Below the pieces are notes generated by a model. It was not told where the DNA came from, made no database searches, and worked only from the letters and a program-made list of their open reading frames with translations. The position numbers were made by a program, and so were the translations under genes. From JBGCDD01 sp045105075 (GTDB lineage Bacteria; Pseudomonadota; Alphaproteobacteria; Rhodobacterales; Rhodobacteraceae), in NCBI GenBank assembly GCA_045105075.1, contig JBGCDD010000033.1, forward strand, positions 1 through 34,946: a stretch of 34,946 nucleotides of DNA, written 5' to 3'. How positions within the stretch are numbered: the stretch's first letter is position 1; each line of letters starts with the position of its first letter. Positions 7,839-16,537 of the stretch are shown piece after piece.

Positions 7839-9548
7839 TTATTCAAAATCACCCGCGATCACCGCGTTTTGCACATCGGCGATTTCCGCATCGCTCAGGC
7901 CATAGTCGCGCGCTGCGGCCTCGGGGGAAATATAGCCACGCGCCAAATCTCGGCGCACCTGGTCAAGTGCGCGCACGTCAGGGTCTCCGTAGCCTGCGCC
8001 GCCCGGAAAGGCCATTTGCACGCGCCGCCCATGGGGCACAAACTGCTTGCCTTTGCCCTTCATCGCTGCTCCGTCATCGCGCGCGATGGTCGTGGCCGCG
8101 CCAGAGGCACCGCCCCGCCGGCCGCGCGCAGGATGATCAACCCGGTCAAACATCGCCTGAATGTCAAATTCGTGCCCGTCGCGCGCGCCAACTTCCATGT
8201 ACTGGCCCAAACCTCCGCGAAACTGCCCGGCGCCGCCGGAATCCGGACGCAACTCTTTGCGCCAGATGATCACGGGGCCCGCATGTTCGGTCGCTTCGAT
8301 CGGCATGGTCATCACCCCGGACGGAAACGCAGTGGCGTTCAAGCCATCCACAGCCGGTCGCGCGCCCGACCCACCCGAGTTGAAGGTCAAAACCTCGGAG
8401 CGCACCGCGTCCACCGGGGCGGGCGCATCTGTGCGCGGGCGCAGCGAAACCTGGAAATTACAAAGACAGCCGGCGCCTTCGGCAGGCGCCAACCCGGGCA
8501 ATATCTTGTCGAGTGCGTCGTAAACCGCATCAGGAACGAAATGCCCGATGATATGACGCAGCGCCACAGGCGCAGGATGCACGGCATTGACAATGGTGTT
8601 TTCGGGCGCGGACACTTCGAACGGCGCCAGCGACGCGGCATTGTTGGGAATTTCAGGTGCAATCGCACATTTCAGAGCATAACACGCGTAGGCCTTGGTG
8701 TAGACAAGCGGGCAATTGATGCCTTTTTTATCCACGCCCGACGTGCCGGTGAAATCCGTCAGGATCCGGTCTTTTTCAATGCTCAGCTTCACCTTCAGCG
8801 TGATCGGCGTGTCAAAACCATCGATGGTCATCGCACCACTGGCGGTTTGCGGGGTCAACGCATTGATTCGCTCCAACGTGGCCCGCCGCGAGTTATCAAG
8901 AATGAACGCCGCGATGCCATCCAGATCATCCAGCTGAAATTCCTGCATCATTTCGATCAAGCGGCGATGGCCAATTTCGTTACAGCTGGCCAGTGCATAA
9001 ATATCGCCGATCAATTGATCGGGCTCGCGCACGTTGCCGCGAATGATGCGCACCAAAGTCGCATCAACCTCGCCCTCGACCGCGAATTTCATGATCGGGA
9101 TGTAAAGCCCTTCTTCATATACGCTGGCCGCATCGGCGCCAAAGCCGCGTCCGCCGATATCAACGATATGCGCGGTGCAGGCGAAAAAACCGACCAGCAA
9201 ACCGTTGTGAAAAGACGGTGTGACCATGGTGATGTCATGCAGATGGCCGGTGCCTTCCCAAGGATCATTGGTGATGTAAATGTCACCGGGCAAAATGCTT
9301 TGACGTCCGATCCGACGGATGAAATGCGCCACCGCATCCGCCATGGCGTTGACATGCCCGGGCGTGCCTGTGACGGCCTGTGCCAGCATGTTTCCTTTGG
9401 TGTCATAAACCCCCGCAGACAGGTCCCCCGCCTCGCGCACCGATGTGGAAAACGCAGTTCGAACAAGGGCTTGGGCCTGTTCCTCTACGATCGAAATCAG
9501 CCGATTCCACATCACTTGGTAAGCAACAGTTGTGGGTTCAATGCTCAT
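7839..9548 (-). CDS. hyuB: Hydantoinase B / oxoprolinase family subunit
   Basis: This 569-residue protein belongs to the HyuB family, the partner of HyuA. Family landmarks include the N-terminal EEQAQALVRTAFSTSVREAG, the segment GDIYITNDPWEGTGHLHD near residue 100, and the C-terminal SGGAGQFRGGLGQ with RRGGASGA. Family members hydrolyse cyclic amides (N-methylhydantoin, 5-oxoproline) with ATP, or act as parts of carboxylases for acetone or acetophenone; the actual substrate here is unknown. Its ATG overlaps the hyuA stop (ATGA), as expected for two subunits made together. The protein should be cytoplasmic. Confidence 0.88.
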   Translation of the reverse strand: MSIEPTTVAYQVMWNRLISIVEEQAQALVRTAFSTSVREAGDLSAGVYDTKGNMLAQAVTGTPGHVNAMADAVAHFIRRIGRQSILPGDIYITNDPWEGTGHLHDITMVTPSFHNGLLVGFFACTAHIVDIGGRGFGADAASVYEEGLYIPIMKFAVEGEVDATLVRIIRGNVREPDQLIGDIYALASCNEIGHRRLIEMMQEFQLDDLDGIAAFILDNSRRATLERINALTPQTASGAMTIDGFDTPITLKVKLSIEKDRILTDFTGTSGVDKKGINCPLVYTKAYACYALKCAIAPEIPNNAASLAPFEVSAPENTIVNAVHPAPVALRHIIGHFVPDAVYDALDKILPGLAPAEGAGCLCNFQVSLRPRTDAPAPVDAVRSEVLTFNSGGSGARPAVDGLNATAFPSGVMTMPIEATEHAGPVIIWRKELRPDSGGAGQFRGGLGQYMEVGARDGHEFDIQAMFDRVDHPARGRRGGASGAATTIARDDGAAMKGKGKQFVPHGRRVQMAFPGGAGYGDPDVRALDQVRRDLARGYISPEAAARDYGLSDAEIADVQNAVIAGDFE

Positions 9549-11629
9549 GACAGCACCCCTTTCACATTTATGTCGATACAGCCATCGGTTTGGCGGATGG
9601 CGCGGCGACTGCTGGGCAGGATAATGGTTGTTTCATCTTCGACAATCGCCGCCGGACCGGCGATGCCCTGCCCGTCTGTCAAATCTGCCCGCGCCACAAT
9701 ATCGGCACTGACAAACCGCCCCAAAGCCGGGTCGAAAATATCGCGTTTGGCATTGCTGCGCGCGTCACCCGCGGGTTTGGCGGACCCAATGCGCGCAACC
9801 GTCTCGGCCTGTGTGGTTGCATTTACCGACCAAACCGTAATCTCGATGTCCATTCCAGCCACCACGCGGCCGAACAATTTGGCATACTCAGCTTCAAAAA
9901 GCGCTTCAAACGTGACCGCATCGGGCGATTTCGCCTGGGCCGCATCAAGCTGAATTGGGATCTCCCATCCTTGGCCCGTGTAGCGCATATAGACTTTGAA
10001 TTCGCTAAAGATCTCCGCAGTTTCATCGCAACTGCGCACAAATCCGGTCGCTTCATGTTCCAGCGCGCTCAGCAATTCGACAATCTTTTGAGGGTCAAAA
10101 TCCGACAGCTTCATATATACACTGCGATTGGCTTCAAAACTGAACGGTGCCCGCAGGAACCCGATGGCCGAGCCAACCCCCGCACCCGGCGGAACCAACA
10201 ACCGATCCACCCCAAGTTTTTCGCACAATCGCCCTGCATGAAGCGGCGCGGCGCCACCAAAAGCAATCATGGTATATTCGGAGAGATCCTCGCCGTTTTC
10301 CACCGCGTGCACCCGCGCTGCATTTGCCATATTTTCATCGACAACCTCAGCAAGACCAAACGCAGACGTCGCCGCGTCCATCTCGAGCACGTCGCCCAGA
10401 ACAGTTTGCAAAGCACGCTGGGATGCCGAATTGTCCAACGCAATGGTGCCGCCGGCAAAGTTGTCAGCATCCAATCGCCCGAGCACCAAATCCGCATCCG
10501 TGACCGCCGGTTTTTCGCCGCCACGCCCATAACAGGCCGGGCCCGGTTCCGAGCCTGCACTTTCAGGCCCGACCCTGATCTGGCGCATCGCATCCACATG
10601 CGCCAATGATCCGCCGCCCGCGCCAATCTCGACCATATCAATGACGGGAATTGAAATTGGCATGCCCGATCCCTTTTTGAATCGGTACGTGCGCGCCACC
10701 TCAAACACCCGGCTGGTCTTTGGCGTCTGGTTTTTGATCAGGCAAATCTTGGCCGTGGTGCCGCCCATGTCAAAGCTCAGCACCTTATCAAGCCCATAGC
10801 GCGCCGCGATGTGAGCCGCAAAAACCGCACCACCCGCAGGCCCGGATTCCACCAATCTCACCGGGAACTCCGCCGCGTTTTCAAGCGAGATGATACCGCC
10901 ACCTGAATGCATCAAAAACACATTACAATCAACGCCTTCATCGTGCAGCCGCCCCTGCAATCGACCAAGGTAGGTTGTCATCAACGGCTTGATGTAAGCA
11001 TTCGCCGCGACCGTGTTGAACCGCTCATATTCGCGCATCTGCGGGCTCACTTCGCTGGACAGCGACACCATGACATCGGGCAAACGCGCGTTCAGAACCT
11101 CGCGCACCAACTGCTCGTGTGCGTCGTTCAGATAAGAATGGATCAACCCAACCGCCACGCTTGCATAGCCCGCTTCGCCAATCTGATCGACAAGAGCCTC
11201 CACCTCGTCGCGCATCAGCGGAGTCAAAACTCCACCCAAAGCATCGATGCGCTCGTGCAATGTGTAACGACGCTGGCGCGGCAGCAAAGGTTCGGGCAAC
11301 ACAAGGTTCAGGTCATATTGCTCAAACCGCGACTCTGTGCGCATTTCAATCACATCGCGAAAACCCTGCGTGGTGATCAGCGCGGTTTTAGCGCCGCGAC
11401 GCTCGATCAAGGCGTTGGTGGCCAGCGTGGTGCCATGAATAATCTGGCCGATCTCGCCCGGCGCCACCCCGGCCTGCGCGCAAACCTGGTGCAAACCATC
11501 GATGATGGCATCCTCAGGCGCCGCATACGTCGTCAGCACTTTGGTCGAAAACCGCGCCGCTCCCTGTTCCAACACCACATCTGTAAAGGTGCCGCCGATG
11601 TCCACGCCAAGGCGAATGGAAGATGTCAT
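9545..11629 (-). CDS. hyuA: Hydantoinase A / oxoprolinase family, ATP-binding subunit
   Basis: This 694-residue protein has the N-terminal HyuA signature RLGVDIGGTFTDVVLE (residues 5-20), then HGTTLATNALIERRGAKTALITT, and the second phosphate-binding element FDMGGTTAKICLI in the middle. These belong to the ASKHA-like ATPase fold that activates the substrate carbonyl. The start ATG at 11629 has GAGG six bases upstream; a TTG at 11641 is in frame but lacks that spacing. It is first in the hyuA-hyuB-SDR operon, divergent from a LysR gene that is its likely regulator. Confidence 0.88.
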   Translation of the reverse strand: MTSSIRLGVDIGGTFTDVVLEQGAARFSTKVLTTYAAPEDAIIDGLHQVCAQAGVAPGEIGQIIHGTTLATNALIERRGAKTALITTQGFRDVIEMRTESRFEQYDLNLVLPEPLLPRQRRYTLHERIDALGGVLTPLMRDEVEALVDQIGEAGYASVAVGLIHSYLNDAHEQLVREVLNARLPDVMVSLSSEVSPQMREYERFNTVAANAYIKPLMTTYLGRLQGRLHDEGVDCNVFLMHSGGGIISLENAAEFPVRLVESGPAGGAVFAAHIAARYGLDKVLSFDMGGTTAKICLIKNQTPKTSRVFEVARTYRFKKGSGMPISIPVIDMVEIGAGGGSLAHVDAMRQIRVGPESAGSEPGPACYGRGGEKPAVTDADLVLGRLDADNFAGGTIALDNSASQRALQTVLGDVLEMDAATSAFGLAEVVDENMANAARVHAVENGEDLSEYTMIAFGGAAPLHAGRLCEKLGVDRLLVPPGAGVGSAIGFLRAPFSFEANRSVYMKLSDFDPQKIVELLSALEHEATGFVRSCDETAEIFSEFKVYMRYTGQGWEIPIQLDAAQAKSPDAVTFEALFEAEYAKLFGRVVAGMDIEITVWSVNATTQAETVARIGSAKPAGDARSNAKRDIFDPALGRFVSADIVARADLTDGQGIAGPAAIVEDETTIILPSSRRAIRQTDGCIDINVKGVLS

Positions 11630-11679
11630 GACTGGCCTCAATTTTGTTTGTTCCCCGGCAGGTATACCGGACGATAGTC

Positions 11680-11706
11680 TATAAATTCCAATTGTTCTTG
11701 TTTATA
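11680..11706. promoter_or_regulatory. Candidate LysR operator between hyuA and the regulator gene
   Basis: In the 112-base divergent gap, TATAAA (11680-11685) and TTTATA (11701-11706) form a dyad with a 15-base spacer, inside the most AT-rich part of the gap. LysR regulators usually bind a loose T-N11-A dyad between themselves and the divergent target. The position fits; the exact site is inference. Confidence 0.4.
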
Positions 11707-11741
11707 AAGGTGATAACTTTTCTTGATCCACAGGCACGTTC

Positions 11742-12644
11742 ATGTCCCTCGCACCGCTGACCCTGAAACAACTGGAGGCCCTGGTTTGGGTCGCGGATCT
11801 GGGCAGCTTTCGCAAAGCCGCCCAGCACCTCAATACCACGCAGCCCAATGTTTCCGCCCGCATTGCCGCGCTTGAAACAACCCTTGGGTTAACCTTGATG
11901 CAACGCAGTGCAGCCGCCGTGCATCTGACCCCGCGCGGATCCGAAATTGTCAGTGCCGCACGCAACACCCTGCGCGCAGCCGAAGCTTTGCTTGACGTCG
12001 CCGGTCGTGCCGATCTGGTGCAAAACACCTTACGCCTTGGGGTCACTGAACTGGTGGCGCACACGTGGTTGCGTGCCTATCTGCGGGATCTCGGTGCTCT
12101 CTACCCTCACCTTACGGTCGATCTGACGGTCGATCTGTCGGTTTCGCTGGATCGTGCCTTGGCCGGGTATCAACTTGATCTAACAGTACAAACCGCGCCG
12201 TTTGCGTCGCGCATTTCCGGCGTGCATGACATTGGCTCGGAAACCTTCGTATGGTGTGGCCACCCGGAATTGGCCGCAAAACTGCCCGCTGTCGCCAGCC
12301 TTGCCGAATTGAGCCGGCACACAATTCTCAGCCATGCGCGCGACACGCAGGCCAGCCAAGAGCTTTATCTCGCGCTGAAAACACTGCGTCTCAAACCGCG
12401 GATCATCACATCCAACAGCCTTTTGTCCTGTTTGCATATGGCAATGGACGGCATGGGATTAACCTTGGTGCCGCACTCAATGGCCGCCGCCCCCCACGCT
12501 CAAGGCAGCCTGAGTGTGATCGCGGCAGATTGGCTGCCCAAACCATTGCAATTCGCCGCAAGATTTCACAAATCCAATGCCAGCAACTACGTGATCCGCG
12601 CTGCGAAACAGGCCCATAGCACCGCGCGCGCGCACGCGACTTGA
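11742..12644 (+). CDS. LysR-family transcriptional regulator
   Basis: This 300-residue protein has the LysR winged helix-turn-helix at the N-terminus: TLKQLEALVWVADLGSFRKA, then HLNTTQPNVSARIAALE (about residues 28-44) and LTPRGSEIV. A LysR substrate-binding domain fills the rest (about residues 93-290). The length is normal. It is divergent from the hyuA-hyuB-SDR operon, the standard arrangement for a LysR activator of its neighbouring catabolic genes. The inducer may be the operon's substrate or a product. The ATG at 11742 has a weak AGG site eight bases upstream. Confidence 0.9.
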   Translation: MSLAPLTLKQLEALVWVADLGSFRKAAQHLNTTQPNVSARIAALETTLGLTLMQRSAAAVHLTPRGSEIVSAARNTLRAAEALLDVAGRADLVQNTLRLGVTELVAHTWLRAYLRDLGALYPHLTVDLTVDLSVSLDRALAGYQLDLTVQTAPFASRISGVHDIGSETFVWCGHPELAAKLPAVASLAELSRHTILSHARDTQASQELYLALKTLRLKPRIITSNSLLSCLHMAMDGMGLTLVPHSMAAAPHAQGSLSVIAADWLPKPLQFAARFHKSNASNYVIRAAKQAHSTARAHAT

Positions 12645-12674
12645 ACCCGCCCCAAGAACAGGATCTTTGCGCGC

Positions 12675-12914
12675 CTAAAAAACCTTGAACGTCATGGTGG
12701 TCAGCGATCGCTCAATGCCGTCGATCTTGAGCAATTCCTGATTGATGAATTTGCCCACATCCTGCCCTTCTGGAATGTAGAGCTTCATCATCAAATCGAA
12801 ATCACCACTGGTCGAATACAGTTCGGAATGGATTTCGCGCAAAGCGATGTCCTCGGCCACGCTATATGTTGTGCCCGGCTTGCAGCGGATCTGAACAAAA
12901 ACACAAGTGGACAT
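12675..12914 (-). CDS. Stand-alone Lrp/AsnC ligand-binding (RAM) domain protein
   Basis: This 79-residue protein is only the effector and oligomerisation half of an Lrp/AsnC regulator. It reads MSTCVFVQIRCKPGTTY, continues through REIHSELYSTSGDFDLMMKL and ends with LTTMTFKVF. No helix-turn-helix is present. Single-domain RAM proteins are known to form Lrp-like rings that bind amino acids. The ATG at 12914 follows AAAGG with good spacing; an in-frame upstream extension to 13022 is rejected because the domain begins at 12914. It is divergent from hisB, so a role in sensing amino acids near histidine synthesis is possible but unproven. Confidence 0.75.
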   Translation of the reverse strand: MSTCVFVQIRCKPGTTYSVAEDIALREIHSELYSTSGDFDLMMKLYIPEGQDVGKFINQELLKIDGIERSLTTMTFKVF

Positions 12915-13083
12915 GCGCGCGCCTTTTTGACTGATATGCGACCAAGCTGGCATGGCGATGCAACCGGCGCAACCCGCCAATGCGATGCAACCAAGACCCA
13001 GTCGCGCAAGCCCCGCCCGCACACTCTTTTCAAGACCGACCGCCCGGGCCTATAAGGCGCACATCGAACCAGGGACAAAGACC

Positions 13084-13671
13084 ATGCGCAGCGCCAAAAT
13101 CACCCGGGCCACAGCGGAAACCGACATCACGGTCGAGATCGCGCTGGACGGCACCGGCCAATATTCCAACGCCACCGGAATTGGCTTTTTTGACCACATG
13201 CTCGACCAGCTGTCGCGCCACTCGCTGATCGACATGACCATCACCGCCAAGGGTGATCTGCACATCGATGACCATCACACCGTCGAAGACACTGGCATCG
13301 CGCTGGGTCAGGCCCTGACCCAAGCCGTTGGCGACAAACGTGGAATCCGCCGTTACGGCAGCTGTCACCTGGCCATGGATGACGCGTTGGTGCGCACGGC
13401 CCTTGATCTGTCGGCGCGTCCGTTCTTGATCTGGAATGTCGATTTGCCCACCGCCAAAATCGGCACGTTCGACACTGAACTGGTGCGCGAATTCTTTCAG
13501 GCCCTCAGCACCCATGGCGGCCTGACGCTGCACATCGACCAGTTGCACGGCATAAACAGTCACCACATCGCCGAAGCAACCTTCAAGTCTGTCGCCCGCG
13601 CGCTGCGCGACGCGCTGGAAACCGACCCGCGCAAAAGCGACGCGGTGCCCTCTACCAAAGGGACGCTTTAG
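13084..13671 (+). CDS. hisB: Imidazoleglycerol-phosphate dehydratase
   Basis: This 195-residue enzyme catalyses the sixth step of histidine synthesis, dehydrating imidazole glycerol phosphate to imidazole acetol phosphate. The metal-binding histidine motifs are visible: FFDHMLDQLSRHS (residues 37-49), DDHHTVEDTGIALG, and INSHHIAEATFKS near the C-terminus. The length matches monofunctional HisB, without the phosphatase domain of the enterobacterial fusion. The ATG at 13084 is chosen because the family N-terminus RSAKITRATAETDI begins there; GGGA lies upstream. It sits 5 bases before hisH in a clear operon. Confidence 0.95.
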   Translation: MRSAKITRATAETDITVEIALDGTGQYSNATGIGFFDHMLDQLSRHSLIDMTITAKGDLHIDDHHTVEDTGIALGQALTQAVGDKRGIRRYGSCHLAMDDALVRTALDLSARPFLIWNVDLPTAKIGTFDTELVREFFQALSTHGGLTLHIDQLHGINSHHIAEATFKSVARALRDALETDPRKSDAVPSTKGTL

Positions 13672-13676
13672 GCGCC

Positions 13677-14315
13677 ATGCTCACAGCCATCATCGACTAC
13701 GAAAGCGGCAACCTGCACTCGGCCGAAAAGGCGTTTCAACGCATGGCCCGCGAAACCGACGCGGGCGACATTGTGGTCACCAAAGACGCCGAAACAGTGA
13801 CGCGCGCCGACCGCATCGTGCTGCCAGGTGACGGCGCTTTTCCCGCCTGCGCTGCGGCGCTGCGTGGCAAATCTGGTCTGTTTGACGCCCTGCGCGAGGC
13901 CGTGGAAATCAAGGCGCGGCCGTTTTTGGGCATCTGCGTCGGCATGCAACTGATGGCCAGTTGGGGGCGCGAATACAGTGACACACCGGGCCTCGACTGG
14001 ATCAGCGGCGACGTGCGCCAGATCACACCGCAGAATCCTGCGCTGAAAGTGCCCCATATGGGCTGGAATGATCTGGTGCTCGACACGCCGCACCCGGTTT
14101 TTGAGGGTGTTCAAACCGGCGATCACGCCTATTTTGTGCATTCTTATCAATATGATCCCAACACTCCGTCCGAGCGTTTGGCCCACGTTGATTACGGCGG
14201 TGACATCACAGCGATCGTTGGGCGAGACACTATGCTGGGCATGCAGTTTCACCCGGAAAAAAGTCAGGCGACCGGGCTGCGCCTGATCGCCAACTTTCTC
14301 AAATGGGCACCTTGA
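13677..14315 (+). CDS. hisH: Imidazole glycerol phosphate synthase, glutaminase subunit
   Basis: This 212-residue class I glutamine amidotransferase supplies ammonia to HisF. It has the nucleophile loop LGICVGMQLM (Cys near residue 84), the oxyanion area DYESGNLHS at the start, and the His-Glu pair in MQFHPEKSQ near residue 190. HisH and HisF together make imidazole glycerol phosphate and AICAR from PRFAR. It follows hisB directly. Its partner hisF lies 1.5 kb further on, after a reversed DUF2147 gene and hisA, so the two subunits are not adjacent. Confidence 0.95.
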   Translation: MLTAIIDYESGNLHSAEKAFQRMARETDAGDIVVTKDAETVTRADRIVLPGDGAFPACAAALRGKSGLFDALREAVEIKARPFLGICVGMQLMASWGREYSDTPGLDWISGDVRQITPQNPALKVPHMGWNDLVLDTPHPVFEGVQTGDHAYFVHSYQYDPNTPSERLAHVDYGGDITAIVGRDTMLGMQFHPEKSQATGLRLIANFLKWAP

Positions 14316-14321
14316 TCCGCG

Positions 14322-14720
14322 CTATTTGACGCGTTTCCAGTCTTGACCACGGCACACCAAACCACCCGCAACACAGCCCTTGACCACCAGTTTGCGACCG
14401 CTCAGCTTCATTTTCGAGCTGTAGGTTTTATTGTTGTCGGGCGCCCAGATTTTGCCGCCGCTATACGCGCCACCGCCGTCTGCAGCCATGTCCCAGATCA
14501 GACGTTTCCCCAGATGCTCATAATCCGTTGATCGCGCGCCGCCATCTTCAAACGCCGATTGAATGGTGCCGCAAATGGCACTGCCACAGGGTGCAATTTT
14601 GACGTGCAAATAACCACCCGAGTCCCCGGGCGCCGTTTTCCAGACACCGGCCACCGGATCCGCCAAAGCCGTCCCTGCAAGGGTCACCCCAAGCACCGCG
14701 CTCAACACTGTTTTCATCAT
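14322..14720 (-). CDS. DUF2147 domain protein, secreted
   Basis: This 132-residue protein starts with a Sec-type signal peptide (MMKTVLSAVLGVTLAGTALA, cleavage likely after ALA), then the DUF2147 pattern: PVAGVWKT, a Cys-containing IAPCGSAICG, GKRLIWDM, and GGKIWAPDNNKTYSSKM. Two further cysteines lie in KGCVAGGLVCRG. The family is periplasmic and its function is not established. The ATG at 14720 has GGAGG 8 bases upstream; the TTG before it is rejected. The gene is inserted in reverse between hisH and hisA and ends 6 bases from the hisH stop. Confidence 0.8.
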   Translation of the reverse strand: MMKTVLSAVLGVTLAGTALADPVAGVWKTAPGDSGGYLHVKIAPCGSAICGTIQSAFEDGGARSTDYEHLGKRLIWDMAADGGGAYSGGKIWAPDNNKTYSSKMKLSGRKLVVKGCVAGGLVCRGQDWKRVK

Positions 14721-14853
14721 CAAAAAGCCCTCCCATTCTGCTGAGTACTGTGACCCGCGTGCGCCGCAGTGGCAACCCTGACCCCAGGTCGCGTTGCACT
14801 TTGACGAGGTTCATGCGACATCGCGGTTTTCGCCCTCAACGCCAAGGCACGCC

Positions 14854-15570
14854 ATGATCCTCTATCCCGCCATTGATCTCAAAGACGGTCAGGCCGTGCG
14901 CCTGTTGCGCGGCGAAATGGACGCAGCGACCGTGTTCAACGACGATCCGGCGGCGCAGGCGAAATCTTTTGTCGACGCGGGGTGCGAATGGTTGCATCTG
15001 GTTGATCTCAATGGCGCTTTTGCAGGCACCCCGATCAACGCCGCCCCGGTCGAGGCGATTTTGGCCGCCTGCAAAGTCCCGGCGCAGCTGGGTGGCGGCA
15101 TCCGCGACATGGCCACAATCGATCGCTGGCTGGACAAAGGCCTCGCACGGGTGATTCTGGGCACCGTTGCGGTGGAAAATCCCGACCTTGTACGCGAAGC
15201 TGCGCGGTTGTTTCCAGGCCAGGTCGCCGTCGGCATAGATGCGCGCGACGGGCGCGTGGCCACCAAAGGCTGGGCCACAGAAACCGATGTGGACAGCACC
15301 GATTTGGCCCGCTCATTTGAGGACGCCGGCGTTGCCGCCCTCATCTATACCGACATCAACCGCGACGGCGCCATGCAGGGCCCCAACGTCGATGCAACCG
15401 CCGCCCTTGCCCGCGCGGTTTCGATCCCGGTCATCGCTTCTGGCGGCGTTTCTTCATTGACCGACCTGCAAGCTCTCAAATCCACTGGCGTGATCCAGGG
15501 CGCAATCTCCGGGCGCGCGCTATACGACGGCGCCCTCGACCTCAGACAAGCTCTAACAGCTCTAAAATAA
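14854..15570 (+). CDS. hisA: ProFAR isomerase (phosphoribosylformimino-AICAR-P isomerase)
   Basis: This 238-residue TIM-barrel enzyme catalyses the fourth step of histidine synthesis (ProFAR to PRFAR). It begins MILYPAIDLKDGQAVRLLRG with the catalytic Asp in AIDLKDG, has LGGGIRDMATIDRWLD in the first half, and a second catalytic Asp in YTDINRDGAMQGPN with VIASGGVSSLTDL near the end. The ATG at 14854 is where the family begins, with AAGG upstream; an in-frame start at 14794 would add 20 unrelated residues. It is separated from hisH by the reversed DUF2147 gene, so it needs its own promoter or read-through. Confidence 0.95.
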   Translation: MILYPAIDLKDGQAVRLLRGEMDAATVFNDDPAAQAKSFVDAGCEWLHLVDLNGAFAGTPINAAPVEAILAACKVPAQLGGGIRDMATIDRWLDKGLARVILGTVAVENPDLVREAARLFPGQVAVGIDARDGRVATKGWATETDVDSTDLARSFEDAGVAALIYTDINRDGAMQGPNVDATAALARAVSIPVIASGGVSSLTDLQALKSTGVIQGAISGRALYDGALDLRQALTALK

Positions 15571-15694
15571 GAAACCATTTACGCAAAATCCCCCTTCACC
15601 ACGACCAATGACATTCGCTCATCACGTAGCGCCAACATTTCAAACCTGCCTTACGTCCCGCTGACAACCTTCAGTCCCACACACAACCCAACCG

Positions 15695-15737
15695 CTTCAT
15701 CTTTCCCGGAAAACTCCCCCCGGAGGGCCCATCCGCC
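15695..15737. repeat. Dispersed intergenic repeat, copy B
   Basis: CTTCATCTTTCCCGGAAAAC, followed by a run of Cs and CGGAGGGCCC, lies in the 205-base gap between hisA and hisF. It matches the right unit of copy A over CTTCATCTTTCC and the A-rich stretch, and the reversed left unit over the C/G block. The rest of the gap (15571-15694 and 15738-15775) shows no gene. Confidence 0.6.
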
Positions 15738-15775
15738 ATCTTGCTCCGCCCCCGACAACCGCCTAAACCACCCCC

Positions 15776-16537
15776 ATGTTGAAAACCCGTATCATCCCCT
15801 GCCTCGATGTCGCCGATGGGCGTGTGGTCAAAGGTGTGAATTTCGTCGACCTTAAGGACGCCGGCGATCCGGTCGATGCCGCCATTGCCTATGACGCCGC
15901 CGGCGCCGACGAGCTCTGTTTCCTCGACATCACCGCCACTCATGAAAACCGCGCAACCATGTTTGACGTCGTCCGCCGCACCGCCGAGCAATGCTACATC
16001 CCCCTCACCGTAGGCGGCGGCGTGCGCGCCCGCGAAGACGTGCGCGATCTTCTTCTGGCCGGCGCCGACAAAGTGTCTTTCAATTCAGCTGCGGTGGCAC
16101 GCCCAGACGTGGTGGCCGAAGCGGCAGATCAATTTGGCAGCCAATGCATCGTCGTCGCAATTGACGCCAAAACCGTAAGCCCCGGAAAATGGGAAATTTT
16201 CACCCATGGCGGTCGCAAAGCCACCGGTATTGATGCCTTGGAATTCGCCCAAATGGTCACCGCGAAAGGCGCCGGCGAAATCCTGCTCACATCAATGGAC
16301 CGCGATGGCACCCGCGCCGGCTTCAACCTGCCCTTGACCCGCGCCATTTCCGATGCCGTGTCTGTGCCGGTAATTGCCTCGGGCGGTGTCGGCACGCTTG
16401 ATCATCTGGTCGAAGGCGTCACCAAGGGCGGCGCCAGCGCCGTACTGGCCGCCTCCATCTTTCATTTTGGTGACTTCACCATCGCCGAGGCCAAGGCGCA
16501 CATGGCCGCCGCCGGTCTGGCGATGAGGTTGACATGA
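15776..16537 (+). CDS. hisF: Imidazole glycerol phosphate synthase, cyclase subunit
   Basis: This 253-residue TIM-barrel enzyme is the cyclase half of the HisH-HisF complex. It starts MLKTRIIPCLDVADGRVVKG, with catalytic Asp11 in CLDVADG, has the second Asp in LTSMDRDGTRAGF, and phosphate-binding loops VGGGVRAREDV and IASGGVGTLDHL. The length is exactly typical. It overlaps hisE by 4 bases (ATGA) and is separated from hisA by repeat copy B. Confidence 0.96.
   Translation: MLKTRIIPCLDVADGRVVKGVNFVDLKDAGDPVDAAIAYDAAGADELCFLDITATHENRATMFDVVRRTAEQCYIPLTVGGGVRAREDVRDLLLAGADKVSFNSAAVARPDVVAEAADQFGSQCIVVAIDAKTVSPGKWEIFTHGGRKATGIDALEFAQMVTAKGAGEILLTSMDRDGTRAGFNLPLTRAISDAVSVPVIASGGVGTLDHLVEGVTKGGASAVLAASIFHFGDFTIAEAKAHMAAAGLAMRLT

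Noticed and set aside
7803..9953. 716-codon plus-strand ORF
   Set aside because: It lies antisense to hyuB and part of hyuA, which have clear family motifs; the translation shows no domain and is a codon-bias shadow of GC-rich DNA.
13000..13084. Histidine attenuator leader before hisB
   Set aside because: No short ORF with a histidine run and no competing hairpins with a T-run in front of hisB.
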